Part shown: one piece after another, positions 26,069 through 41,000 of the stretch | Layout of the letters: each line of letters opens with the position of its first letter | How positions within the stretch are numbered: the stretch's first letter is position 1 | DNA from: Plectrocnemia conspersa | Lineage: Eukaryota; Arthropoda; Insecta; Trichoptera; Polycentropodidae | Direction of reading: 5' to 3' | Assembly: GCA_009617715.1 (NCBI GenBank) | Contig: VTFK01000009.1 | Coordinates: 1,488,001-1,552,000 of the forward strand | DNA: 64,000 bases | Program-made: the position numbers and the translations under genes | Notes under the pieces: generated by a model | Databases searched by the model: none | Seen by the model: only the letters and a program-made list of their open reading frames with translations | Told to the model about the DNA's origin: nothing

Positions 26069-29000
26069 TTATCTATTTTGATTAATTTAGCGTTTAAATA
26101 TATATGTACTATTATTTTAATTTTTACGTTTAATTTATATTAAAATAACATTTTATCTTTATCGATTTTTTTTACAATATGAAATCACTTTTTAACTATT
26201 ATCCAAAGATTAAAAAACATATTTAAATAGATAGATCGTAATCTACACTTAAATATAATAAAACATTATTATAATAGAAGCAGAAAATAAATATTATACA
26301 GCTTTAAAGCGATTCAAAATTTTGTTAACCTTCGTCTTGTAATTCTTAGATGCAGTTAACTGAAACTTGGTAACCCTACTCAAAGCAAATTAAATAGTAC
26401 TCATATGTCATTCGTTCCGTCTTTTTAAACTCTACTTTTTGTAAACGTTATTCAGCGTCGCGTAAAAATACCACACCACAAAATGACTCATAACTTCCCG
26501 ATATAGTTGAAAAGTTCATTTCAGATCAAAGATAATAATACTCAATCGCGCAATCTATCGATTCAGTTAATTAAATTAATTTTAGACCGCCATAAATAGT
26601 GCGGTAACGTTTTTGTAACCGCGGTTACTATTTGATTTTTTGACTGACATTGACATTAGTCCTGTTCCGTGACTTGTAGTTATTTTGCTTACGTATCGAT
26701 CGACCTTAGAAAAGTTTACGGCGCTAAATTCCCACGTATATGTATAATACAATGTCTAGATTGTTTCTGCATACCTCGAGATAATTATAAATTGAGTGGA
26801 AAGAGAATGCTTCTTTACTTCGAGACAAAAAATAATTCTCATTCACTCCATTCAAACGAACATTTGCATACAATCTGGTCTAATTGCTTAGAACTTCTAC
26901 CACGGTTCTACCATTTTTTAGGTTCACAGAAGAGGGGAAAAAATGTCATTAATCCTGACGGTTGAAAGGCACGAAAAGGTGCGGCTTTGAAACGAGCTAT
27001 ATACAGTCGTGATCTATTAGTTGTCTTGTCAATGAGACTTGGAATACAAAAAGTAGAAGTATTACCGTAACCGCATGAAAATTAAACCATTTTACGTTTG
27101 AAAAACGTGTCTGTGATTTTTATACGCCTTTACAATATATAATCACTTGGGTATCTAGTTTCTTTCCTCCTTGGTTCTGTGGTTTGATTTTGTATTTAAA
27201 GGTATTGCGGTTTTGACTCATGTGTTATTTTATATCTAAATATATTTCATTTTTTAACTTATAGAATAGAGCAAACTTTCCTTAAATATCGGTCACAATT
27301 CTTGACATGCCTTAAAACGATTGTTGTGATTCAGCAAGTTTTAAGGTCACTTTTTTGCTATGTATGCCTTGAGAAAGGACATTGCAGTATACGATATTCG
27401 CTTTAGTGAAAGTCTACGTTATATATCTACTTTGTTAGATTGAAATGTAAAACGTTTTTCTATTCGATAGGGGAAAAGTAACCTTTGACATACTTATTTC
27501 TGTTTGCTGACCTTTTGAAGATTATCCGGCTGAGGAGTTATTACGACATAAATAAATGTTTGCACGTTTACTGCGGTTAAACAAACTATACGAAATATCT
27601 TGACTATGTTAAATAATATTTTTTATTTACTCTCACATTGTTAATAATTATTTTAAGGCATTAATAAGTATTATGGGTCTATAATTCATTGCTACAAAGG
27701 ATAAAAAATACGCTAGCAAAATAAAATTTGCAATTAGATAGCCCACTAATTAAGGTATTCGTGGGGTATGCAACCTTTGTCCTTATAATACGAAGGCAAA
27801 AAGTATAAAAAAATGTAATGATTTAATCAAAATTTGTTCTTCACAATCATCAATAAATGAGCTGGGATCTTAAACAGCTTCGTTCATCAATCTAATATGC
27901 GATTAATGACCCAGTTTTTATGCCTCCTGCTTATCATATTTATTACCTATTGTTATCTCTTTACTCATAACATACTCGTAAACTATAGACGTACTGATGC
28001 TCGTCGTCGTCGTCGTTTAATGGAATAATATAATTTTATATTGATCTAAAATCATTATTGGTATTTTATAACATTAGTCCAGAAAGATTAGTTGAATAAA
28101 AAAATATTTTGCTTTTCTTGTTAATCAGTTTTATAGGCCCTTGACTTATTTATTGTAGTGCTACTCTCAATATATATAAAATAAAGCATCTGATGGACAG
28201 AATTTAGAGCAATATAAATTTAGGTTTCAAACATCCACCTTTATTTTTTAAATTTTATAAATTTATTAATGCTTTACAGTCAACATCTACTACACTATAT
28301 TTGCGTTTACACAGTCAGTTCGAGAACTACCAATTTAATCATTATTCATAATTTAAAACAAGATGGCAAGTTTGTGTTTACGACCCTACTATTAGCTCTA
28401 AAGCACACGATACAGATATACGTTCAATATACTTATCATTACTCTGGTTTATTTTTTTGAACACACTTTTTTTTAAATGCGTTCAAAAATAAACCGGAGT
28501 AATGATACGTATATCGAACGTATGTACGTATCGTGTGCTTTAAATATTAATTTTTAAATTTTGTATTTTAATAGATTTAATTTACCTGTGATGCGGATAG
28601 AGGGGTTTATATACAATAGATTATTTTTTAACATGAATTCGATCCAAGTATTTTTCACAAAATAAATAAATTAAAAGATAATTGTATCGCACTGATTAAC
28701 CCTTAAGTTGCCGAAGTCTGATATATTGGATTTTGTTACTTTGGTAAAAATTGTCAGATTAGTCATCATTGAAGAAAGATTAATGGGCTCTAGATTATTT
28801 GTGTCAGGGGGACATAACATTTTTTTTGAACATATACTTTTGAATTATGTCAATATTTAGTTATTTAGATAGTTGGTACAAAATGCTTGGCAAGTAAAGA
28901 GTTAAATATATTCATATGTCCGAACGAAATGTTATTCAACCCTGAATCAAATACCCCACAGCGCATTAATAACGTTTCTGATTCTTTCTGCTACAGATTC

Positions 29001-32000
29001 AAAAGATTATTATTATTATTTATTGTTATTATATGATAATACATCATTTTCGTAAAAAATACAAAAATCTCACACTGACGCAACGCTGAGATGGATACCG
29101 CGGTTAATCGATTATTGGTCATGGGTTCAACGCTATGCCTTGACTCCTGGGTCATTAATCGATTTGCGACCGTTTCTAATCGTGCGGTTTTAGAAGTAAA
29201 TCTCTCAATTGAACATTTCAAAATTTTACTTTCGTTACGCGCAATCATTCCCGAGTAATGCCCAGGTATGGGTATGTATGTATATATTTACGCAGCAGCT
29301 AAGGATTCATGACACCTCCTGAATGAAAACCAGTTTCCTTGCGTGGTCATGCTCACCTCCGGAGGAATGCGAATCATGTCTGATGATCTTATCCTTGGGC
29401 GGAAGTCTAACTCCCCCACGAATTCTCTGCACTTCGTATGGATGTAATTTTATGGATTGGTGTTAATTGGTTTTTTTTTTTTGTATTGCAGGGCCAATCA
29501 GACTCGAAGGGGGCGCGTAAGCGATCTAACACGCCATCTGGAAAGGGTGCTTCAATGTCCTTTGGGTTCAGGAAGAAGAGCGGCAAGAATGGGGCGAACA
29601 ACGCAACTATGGCTTCCAACTTGGCTGACAAGAATGGTAATGGAGGTGAGACCTCACCCTCCGCAATGTCACATGATATGAGAGGTACAAAAGTGGCATT
29701 CTCCAAATTTTGGAAGAAAGTGATGGATGCAAGTAGGGCTTTCAATACCAAAGAAAATATTCACATCAAACACAAAAAGTATTATAATTATAAACACAAC
29801 AAGAACACTGTATTGTCGTTATTTGTAAACACATGCTCGCGTAGAAAAAGACAGTGAACTCGGCCGAGCACTCGTTCAGTTGTAACGCAACGATTAGTAC
29901 TCGGCCGAGTAAATATAACCGCTTTCTTCTCTTTGTGTATATATGTATATGAATACAGCATGGTATTATACATTTATTTTTAAACAATATTAATAATTTA
30001 AAGACATATATATTGAAAATAATGAAACGTATTTGATGAACTTTTGGGAAAATAAAACTGTTAACTGTTGCCAAAAACCACAGAATAACTTCTAATTTAC
30101 TTCTGTTGAAAAGAATGAAATATTTGTAGTCCTTAAATTGTACTAGCTTTGAAGTGCTTATCCTTAATAAATTATTATATTTTTTTTTTGAATATTAAGG
30201 AGTCAAATTATTATATCATCTTTTTCACACTTAAATGCATGGTAACCCAAGCCACGCTGATTAAACTAAATACTTATTAAAGCGCAGATTCTCAAGCGTA
30301 TTTCTATTTTAAATGCATATTTTAAAGTGAAATTATATTTTCCTAGTATAGAAATTGCATTAACTAGGCCAGTATATATTTTTCGAACCATTAATTTATT
30401 ATTTTAGTGAAACTGTACACGTACATTTTACCTACGTTTTACTACTTTTATTGGGTTAAGTTGAATTTGTTTAATTTATTTAGGTTAGGTTTGTGTTTAA
30501 ACATTTTGACATTAACAGGTACAATTATTTAATTAAACGAAATTAATCAGATGATTGTGGTAAATAGTTGATCAGATTTTTTTCATCAGATGTATTAGTG
30601 TAAAATTTTTTTTAGATCTATTTTTATTGGAAATAAGAATTTTGTTATAAAAAAGTATGTAAATCGAGTAATCAATAATTAATGTTTTTATTCACATAAA
30701 CACATTTTGAAAAAATGGACGCTTAACGCTTGTCAAATAATAGTTTAGAGGAGCATATAATTTCACTAGCATCTGTCAGTGAAATTATATTTTTACGAGT
30801 ATAAATATATATTTACTGGTGCACAATACAATTTGTTCCATGAAGCAGTCCGATGTGTGTGGGGTTTCGTTTGACATGAAAGGCCTTTTTACTAGTGCTC
30901 GAAAAATAATAATTTATTAACTAAGCTACTTTGCTAGTTTTTTTTTTTATTTCTACAAATTATTATACGTAATTTCGCTATCACATCCGTGCATTTTGCA
31001 AGCCGGCGGTACATGAAAGTCTGAGTGGGAATTCCCACCTGAATTTAGCCTAACATCTCTTGGCCATAACAACCTTTGTAATGAGCATCACACGTCTGCA
31101 ATTTTCAAAAGCAAATGACGGCATGTGAGGTAATAATATATTCACACAATAGTCACAATATTTTTTAATTTTTATTATTTCAACACATCGTGCTTGAAAA
31201 CACAACGCGCCTAGCGCGTTGTGCGCATTGCTTCTGTGTGATATACTATTCTCTCTTTTATGTATTCTCAATTATTTCTCAAAAACGTTTATATTTAAAA
31301 TACGGTAATTTTCTATATTAACAGTACATCGAATATTTTAAAACAAGATAACCAAACTTTTAATGCATATTTTAAAAAAAAAAAATTACACAACGATCTG
31401 ATTAAGACTACGGCAGTTATGATATTCTAAAAAAAATATTTATATAGTCGAAGAAACTGTATAAATTTATTTGCATTTTTTGCATTTCTTTAAGAAAATT
31501 GCAATTGTATAAATTTTTATAAAATAAATACTATTTATATTTGTATTTATATAAAATATATACCATTGTATTTTTTATCTAAATCAACTTAAAACAAAAC
31601 CTTTGTATATTAGACCCTTTAAAAAAAATTATTACCTATGACACAAAACACAACAACAAAAAACAGTTAAACTATATTAAATATTTACACCAAAAACACG
31701 GTATTTTTACTATTTCAGTATTAAAAAAATTGATCAAAATACCTAAATACTGCTATTGAATGCCCTTATAGTCACTTGAATTGAATGAACATAATATAAT
31801 TACTGTGTCATAATATGTATAAAAAAAGCAAAAGTGCTTTCTATTAAAAATAAGTATAGACTTAATAGTTTTTTGCGTTAAAATATATAATTTAGATAAT
31901 AAATCATAATAAAAATACTTTTTTACCTCTCATATGTGATTGGATAAAAAAAAATTTAAATATAATTTTGAACCCACAGTTTGAGTTTCGATGGCTCTCC

Positions 32001-35000
32001 TCAGCGATCGACAACTTTGATTGACTCATTATATTACACAATAAAAACTATTATTTTAATTAATTATATTGCAACTATTTCATGGTTGTATAATGACAAT
32101 GGATTATAAAAAAATACTTAATTGAAATTATAATTGGAATAATTGTAATATTATTACGTGAAATTCCAATTGCTGCCAAATTAATTATGCTTTTTAATTA
32201 ACGTAACATTTAAATTATTCCAGGGTCTACGGAAGAATTATACACAGGAAATGAGGTAACATCAGGAAGGTCTACGCCTCTAGCTCGTCCAAGGAAAGAA
32301 TCTTCCGGTCAGCCTCTACGCACAAATAGGTAAATATTTAATTTTTATATATCTAAATACATGAAAAACTTTCAGCTGTAGTAATCTTGCATTAAGAACT
32401 CTCTGTTTAAAATTAGCTTTTAATATATTCTTAACACAATAAGAATCAACTAGATGTTGGTATCATAGAGCTAATGAATATACATACAGCATAAAGGATT
32501 ATAGTTATTCATTAGCAAGCTTTTAAAGCAGTCTAATAGCACATACTTAGAGGATTACCTCTTAAATATTGCGCCACTATAACGATTTTTTTTGACAAGA
32601 ACGACACCGTCGTGATGCCTCAGTAACCATGTTTAATAAATATGCCCTCTGCGACTTTATTCTGTTCCAAAAAATAAAGATGATTTGTCTATTTTAATAA
32701 ATTCAATGCATTACAATATATAAAAAAATACAAAGTAATAAAGAGAAATATATATACATATAATTTTTAATAGTGCCCTTCAGTATTTATAAGAATGCTT
32801 AGCGACGTATGACTTCTTGTTAGAACTGAAAGCCCATAAAATAAAATCACTGGTATACAAGAACGTATAATAACCAAATATTCTCATATAATGGTTTCTC
32901 GAGATCCTTTTCTGAACTTTTTCGATTAAGAGAGAGTATTTAGTTATTTAGGAATTTTGATAGATCCCGATTCAAAAATGCTGCGAATTAAAGTGTCATA
33001 ATCGACACGAATAACTAATGAATTTTCAAAGTGAAACGCGTTTTTCGCATACGTCGTTTACGTGTAGAGAGAATCTACACTTGCTCTTGAAATTCATTTT
33101 TAGTTACAGTTTCTCTAACCAAAATGTTCCTACCGAGATCTGATAGCGAATGATATAAGAAAATGTATTATTTTATAATACGTTTATTTCAATGATATAA
33201 ATAATTTTGTTATTGGTTTATAACTATTTTCATGTTTATAATTTGTAATTAGCTGCAATTTGATAGTAAAAATAAGAATATACAATAAAACGTTAATGGT
33301 TATAATTTAAGAAAAAAACAATTATGATAATTTAAATACATTTCACAGGAAATTTGGAAACATTGATATGTTGTCTTTAAAATTTAAGGCAAAATATGCT
33401 TTGGGAATTTTGTGATTGTATTTAAATAAAATGTTGTTTTTATCATAGTCACCGATACACGAGATTAATGGGTTAGTGTGGTTCGCAAAATATTTTTATA
33501 TTTTCTCGTATGGAAATTTAAGTTTTGGTAACCCTAAGGGGTATTACTTCGCAGCCAGTAAGACGCAGGTGGAATCTGGTAATAATTTATTAAATTATAT
33601 TTTTTTCATTTTTTTTTTGTGTGAACCACTATTTATTATGGGAACAAAATTAAATCCAGTTTATACAATTAAATGTACAAAAAGTACAGAAAAAAAATTC
33701 ATAATTAAAAAACTAGATATGGACACCAGCGTCATAGCGGCATACATGTCGTCGTTCTTTTTATTTTTCATTAGTATATTTTCGGTTCAGTTCAGTTCAG
33801 AGATATAGTTAATTAAAACCGCTCTCAAACCAACGTTTATGTATATCACACATATGCCAATATGGCGCAGTTCAATTTACACCGCATGTCAAACTTTTTT
33901 TTTAAATAATAACCATTTGTAATAATTAATTTTCAGATTTGGATTTCGTCAAGCAACGATTCCAAAAACAGCCAAAGTCGCAGATATCAACTTATCAGTG
34001 GAACAGGCTTTGACTGCAAATTTAGAAAATAAAAACAACAACATTTCTGGTAATATTTTAATTGCTTTATGTATATATTATATGTATTATATATTTTTTT
34101 ATAAATTACAGATAAAAATTATGCCAAAAACGCATTCAATCCACCGCTGGGCCTAATACCAACTCAAGTGGGTCCCAACGGAGTTGCCAACATTGGTAAC
34201 GTTCTTCCGAAGCAGTCGAAGCAACAAACTGTGATCTTGACGTACACTGCTAAACAATATCCCGTAGTTCCTAATTCTGGTCTCAGAAGCAAAAGTCCCG
34301 CTGTTCCCAACAGGGTGACTAACTATCAAAACTATTCAAACCAAAGAAGCGCATCGGCCAGCAGGGCATATAGTAACGTCAGTTACAACTCGGACCAACA
34401 AACCGGAGGGAGTAGGTTTGGAAACGTTGGAAAGTACACTTTCCAAACAAATCAACTGCCGAAACCTCAGTATCCAGCCATGAAAGTTTTAGACACAAAA
34501 TCAGCAAAACAGGTAAAGAAATAAAAAAATACGTTACAAACTCTAACGTCTTCATTAGTCTTTAACGTCTTTATTTTTGGTTAATTAGTCTCTGGTTGAG
34601 TGATATTTTTATTCCAGGGCGTTGACTTCTTTACTCATATTAAGAAATGTATATTTAAATAGTTTTTGGGAGAATAATCCGTATTGAGCAATTGCTTTAT
34701 ATATCTAAAACTGTCATATTTTGTATGATGCAATTCCGATTAGATTCTCATCTAAAGCTTTATCTAAATTGGATCGTTAAACTTTTTACCAAAAAAAAAA
34801 AAAAAACACACTTGGCACACTTTCTCATAGACGCTCGAATGCTATTCGGAATAGACTATTTTTGTCACCTAATCTCACTTTTGAACGCATGTTTGTTTAG
34901 ATGCATCCGCATCCTAGCCAAGAAGCCAGTCACACAAGAGCTTTCAGTTTTAAAGACCTTGTAATAAAAAAAATGGTAAACTATCACTATCGTGGGGATT

Positions 35001-38000
35001 TTATAAAATGTATTTTCAACCTTTTATACCGCATCTATAATTTAATTATATTATCGATGAGTCGATTACAATTTTACTTTCTTCACAAAAACAATAATAT
35101 TTTTTTATTATATTCATATTAGAGCATCAATATCCGGTTTAATAAATGATGTACCGATGTAAAGAATATTTTAAAGATGCACGTCTAAAATGTTTGTTTT
35201 AATTATACTTTTTGTACGATTCATACGGGAAAAAATAAACGTATTCTCCACAAGAGACGTCATAAACAGGACATATTTGTGGAGTGTAGGAAAGTCCAAT
35301 AAAGAACACTTGAATAATTAATTCTTAAAACTGAATTTGCTGTCAAATTTATGTATTTTATCTGCAGTTCACAGGCAACGTTTCAATCAACTGATAATAG
35401 AGTAGCAAATATATTGAAATACAGTTGCAGTTTTCTGAAATTTACTGCATATTATTAAATTATATTATATAACTATTTGGAGTACCTCAAAACAATGAAA
35501 TATCAACAGCCGTACATATACGGCGATACTTCTCAAATGGTTAAACACGGTAAATCAATTCCTCGAAAGAAGTTGAACCATATTTGTAACATCTGTGCTT
35601 TCATACAAAGCTATGTATAAGACTTAAAACTATCTGTAAACTATTATGACATATGTCAGCTATGCTTTCAAAAGAAATTAAATTTGCTACTACATAACTT
35701 ACCTTAACTATTGAATGAGAAGCAATTTTTTGTTGAGATATAGGATTTTTTCCAGATCTTATTTTTTTGTATTCGACACATTTCTTGCAATTTTCATTGC
35801 AAACATAATGATTTATTTTTTAGCAAAAAACATTCGTCAGTCTTTTTTATGAAATGCTCTTTTTGTATATTTTCCCTTTTCATTTCACAAGTTTTATTAA
35901 AAGATCATGTATTATAGAAACCATTCTAAAAAATATTTTTTTATAATAATTTATTTTACATTATTGATATGTAGACTGCCGGTTATATATCGGGCGCGTA
36001 CGGTGAGATACATTCCCTTTCAAGTGACGCGAGTGAGTGAGAGATAAGGGCGTGCGTTACGTGCGTTCCGCACGCTCACATCTTCTCACTTACTCTCGTC
36101 ACTTAACCCTTTGGACGCGATAGTCGACTACAGTCGCTCAATTGATTTTTTTATCTCTTTACGCAAAAATCAGTAAAAAAAAATGTTTTGTGAATAAACA
36201 TAAAATATCATTTTAAATAAATAAAAATTAAAAAAACAGAACATTTAAACACAGAACCAAAGTAAAATTTTAATATATAAAAAAAAAAAATTATATTTAT
36301 TTTTGATTAACGCGTCCAAAGGGTTAACACGCGAGCGAGTGAAAGGGAATGTATCTCACTGAACGTGACTGTTGTATATCCCTGTTTTAAAATATGGTTC
36401 AGATAGTCGTCTCTTAGAAATAAATAGATAGCGGCTTTACAATTATTTACTGTAAACAAAGACTTAAATATTGAAGCTTACTTAAAAAAAGTAAGTGTAA
36501 GATGTTTTTTTAAATATGCACAAAAATTAAAAATTATGGAATTATTTAAAGCTTTTTTATGCATAAAATAAAATCATATGTTTCGATTTTGCTACCGACG
36601 GAAATCAAATCAGACTTCTTGTTCAATAAAAAGAAAAGTTAACAACTGCGTTGTTGCCAGCACAGAAAATAAAAACTAATATAACTACGGAATATTATCA
36701 CTGCTTCGGCATACACGCGTCCAACCTGGGCGGCCACCGGACTCACAAAACGAGATTTTAATTTAAAAAGTTTTAAATTAAAATCCCGTTATTTGGTTTT
36801 TTGTTCTTTTTTAAACCATTTTTTTAATTAGACATATGGTTAGTTTAAACGTTTTTTATAAAAAAAAATATTTAAATACATCTTTTGTATAAAACTTAAA
36901 TTAAGTTTATGTTAATTTAATCAAAAACATCTTCATTCTTCACGGTTTTAATACTATTTTCGAATTATTTTTTGTATATCACAGTGTACTTATTTTTTTT
37001 TAAAACACCATATTATTTCAAAATACAAAAATATGCCCCTTTAAGTACTAAATAAAATAAAATGAACAATATTTTTTTTATTAAAATTAAAATTTTGCTA
37101 CGAAAAATATAAATTCAAGTCTGAAGAGGTTAAGCAAACCGTTATATAATAATGATTCCTGATAAAGTGACATTAAAAAATAAAAATAATATAATGCATC
37201 ACTGTAATACAGTATCTGAGATATTTTTAGTAACCCACGAGGTGGGAATACAATCAGTTGCATAAAGCACAAGACGAAAGACAGTCGCTCTATCTATTTC
37301 TAATGTAGCATTTTTGTAATCGGAAACTGCTTTTAAAATAATCATAAAATGGTTACCAAAAACCAAATTGTAATTTGAAACACAACTATAAATCATCTAA
37401 ATGCTTTTTATCTATTACAGGTAGCCAATAACAGTAGGAAAGTTTATGGTAGCTCATCCGATGGCTCTTCCAAAGAAGGTATGTTTTTTATTTATTTTTT
37501 TAGTATAGGCTTTGGATTTATTATTTAATTTTAATTTTAGGATCAATGACTGAAGACTCTGGCGTATCTGGTTTAGGAGACGGTTGTGGAGATCCAGCAG
37601 ATCCGAACTGGTCTCCAAGGTCTTCTAGGCGACAGCACAGGAGACCTAGAACGTTGGAGATGATCATGCAAGGAGACCATAACTTCCAGCTGAGGGAATT
37701 ACAAGTCAATGATTTGGATATAATGGGTAAAATTTATAAAGATCACATTTTAAAATATGCAACCTTTAGGACCGATACCAAAATTATCCTATAATGAAGA
37801 CTTTGCATTCACTCCAGTGAATGATTTTTCAGATGAGGCTATTATCACAGACAATGACGTGATACCATTGCCAAAACTACCTAGCACGTTCGATCAGAAG
37901 GAAGATTCTTCCGCTTACTTCCAAGTGCCAGATAGATTCAATTTAAACACTAGTAAATTGCTGGGTTCTACAAGCGATAGCCAACCCAGTAATAGGACGT

Positions 38001-41000
38001 CGTATTCTTCGACTTTGGAGCGGTATAGGATAAACAGGGATAGTAACAGATCATCCAATGATGTGGATGATCTTTTTAAGTATAAAGGAGAGGAGAAGGC
38101 GTCTAGGGATAGGACGCAGCATGAAAAATCTGAGAAGCAGGTCAGTAATTTCACTTTTTACACATAAGGTCTCAAAAAGCAGCAGGTGTTGCGCTAAGCG
38201 TGAAATCAAAGCGCTTTCCAAACCAACTGTCTAATTAATGCAGTTACACACCGAAATGTGGAGAGTGCTTTGTTATTATTTTTTTGTTAAGAAACTCTGA
38301 CATCATCAGAGCGAAACTAGCCTTTGAGCTAACGCCAGTGTTTTTTTTCTGTACTGCAGGACTTCTGCAAGATCATAAACAGTCAAGGTAATTCGCCATT
38401 AACGAGAGACTCGAGCAAAGAATCGAGTCCTTCCACCAAATCTGACGATACGCATCCCAGCATTGTCAGTTCGACCAGTAGCTATCCGTTGAACTCTTGG
38501 ATCAATCAAAACGCTGGAGAATCCATGGCTGCTCAAGAAGATATATCAGTCGCTTTGAGTCTATCGTTGAGTTGTGATGAAGATAAAGATAAAGATAAAG
38601 AAAAAAGATCACTCCACCTTCGAACTTCGTACCGACTACAATAGACATAGTCAATAAAGATCTAACAGACTCTTACGGATCATTAAGCACGCATCCAATG
38701 ATGATGAAATCATTGAGCTTAAGTCAACACCATGGACTTCAAAGTATGCTAATGTCAAGTAAGTCTCGATGATTTAATATCAATCTAAACAAAGTACTTT
38801 TTATGATGTGTATTTATAGATTCAATGACTTCGTCAGCTATGACATTCAGCGCTGATAGCAGCGCTCTGTCAGGAAATGACATTAGGAACTTAGATTTGT
38901 TGATGGGTGACTCTAGATTGAGAATGGCAACTTTGACGTCGTCCAATCATAGTTTAATTGAAGACGAAACTTCGCCGGCCGATAGTTTAATCTCATCGAG
39001 CACTGATTCTAACAACGATATGCCTATAATGGAAAAAGACATTACGATGTCTTCATCTGCTTATCATACAGCTGATAACAAGACTTTAGAAGCAAGCAAA
39101 GATGAAGATGAAACTTGCATGGAAGATAATTTAAAGGATAAAGACTCGAATGAAAAGTAAGGAATAAATATTATTTTGCTTAATCTTATGATACTCAAAT
39201 CGGTAATTTTATAGATCTCCTAGCAAGAAGAGCCCTCGTAGCCCAGATACGCCAACAAATGCTTCAAACTCTCTATCGCTCTCTGAAGGCCGAGATTTCC
39301 TCATCGACGATGAGATTGCAGATCAACCGGCACTAATTTTTGAAGGTATTATACCAACCTTGAATCTAATCTTAGATTAGCAACGTATTATTAATTGCTT
39401 TGTGTTGTTTTGTAGCAAACAGCACAGCTGAGCCACCGACATCATCGCTGCAGCTGCTCAATTTAAACACCACTGATAATACACCGACAATCCAAGATAC
39501 TAACCAGCATGCAAATAAAATGAAGGGTGAGTGTCTTAAGCTTTGTTAAAAAATATAACAATATGTAAAGTAGGATTTTATTCAATAGTTACTGCTTCTC
39601 CTCGGATGCGTCCAAAGCGCTCTCCTTCTTTGGATACATTATCACCATGCGACAGCATCGCTTCTGATGATTTGATCATGGATATGGAATTGAATAATTC
39701 CATTACAAGTTTAAACAGCGTGGATGAATACATTGATAGGTATTTGATTTTTTTTCTTGGAATTGATTTTGATGATTAGTTACTGATCTTTTTATGCTAA
39801 TAGATTGGACGGTTCGATAAGGAGCGGTTTAAACTCTTTGGAAGACATTCAACTCAGAGAAGAACTTTTGAAGTTGAGTGTCAAAAAGTTTTCTAGTCAA
39901 ATCTTGAACAGTGACATGTTAGGTGGTAATACGCCCGTGAAAATCAACTCTAATTCCACCAGCAACAGCAGCTTACCAAACGTTGGGTGAGTGTTAATTT
40001 ATATTATTAAATAAACGCAATTGGTACCTGTATCTTTAGAAACCTTTGTATAAAATAGGTAATAATACTATTTTTGATAATAGAAATATTTTCTTTCGTA
40101 CGTTCTCAACAAAAAAGCTCAAAATTGCTCTCCACTTTACAAGAAGAACGGCCATTTATCTTCTAAAATCACCGTAACAGTTCGTGTGAACTAACATTTG
40201 ATTGACATCACTTTTGTTGCCTGCTGCAATTTCATACGAGTCTCCCACGTTCAAATTAATATTTCGTTAGCCCAATTCACACTGCAACGCGTCTATTGTT
40301 ACAGGTGATTTTTTTTCAATTTGCAAAAATCTCTTATTGATTTATATATTATATGTACATGTGCACGAAAGCCTGCAATGCGCAAACCTAACGCAATTTG
40401 CAATCTTTCAGAAGTTTGTCTTTGAATGTTAGCCAAATGGTCTGATAACACGAAATATGCGTCTTATTTATTCAGTTTTAATAATTATTTTTAAAACAAA
40501 TTAGAGAATAATTTTAGTACATTCTTGAAAGTGTAATAAATTTTAGTATATATTAGAATTTTATTAGAACACGTGTTTGCTATAAAATTACGTGAATAAT
40601 TTATAGTGAGTTTACTATCTAAACAACTTAATTAAAACGGTATTTTAATGAAGCTGTGAAAAAAGGTGATGATGATAATTAACTATGTATTATACATATC
40701 AGTATATATGCTAGTTAATTTATAAATAGAAAGGTGTTATTTAATTTATAAAATTAAATTATAGATAAAGTTCTGTAAAAGAACGCCTTATGTGCAATAC
40801 AAATTTCTTAAAAGGAATTGCTTATTGGTTAATGGATCGAAATAAATCTACATAAGTATATTTCAATTAAATTTTAATGGCATTTTTATTAAGGTATAAT
40901 AACTTTATATTTTATTTAAATTATTAACTTAAGAACTGCAAAAAAAGTAATAACGTGTGATGGAAATAAATGTGTATGTTTTACATACAATTACTCTTTA

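Larger units (their letters stand above)
18095..29491 (+). other. Intron 1 (11.4 kb)
   Basis: GT-AG intron between exons 1 and 2. It contains a direct repeat at its start, SINE pieces, a 25938-25984 hairpin with (TA)n tract, a piggyBac MITE and a hairpin near 28.4 kb. The sparse open frames (for example 19645-19980, 26669-26965, 28991-29248) show no recognisable product. Confidence 0.75.
34513..37420 (+). other. Intron 5 (2.9 kb)
   Basis: GT-AG intron. It contains a CCGTACATATACGGCGAT repeat (35465-35535), a foldback element with a nested piggyBac MITE (36002-36359) and a 42-bp palindrome at 36749-36790. Confidence 0.75.

Noticed and set aside
33476..33808. 110-codon open frame in intron 3
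   Set aside because: AT-driven, hydrophobic low-complexity product, no phase-compatible splice sites joining it to the gene.
37582..37769. Alternative donor at 37582 to avoid the 43-nt intron
   Set aside because: Phase fits, but the donor is weak and it would remove the RPRTLEMIMQGDHNFQLREL segment, which looks like real coding sequence.
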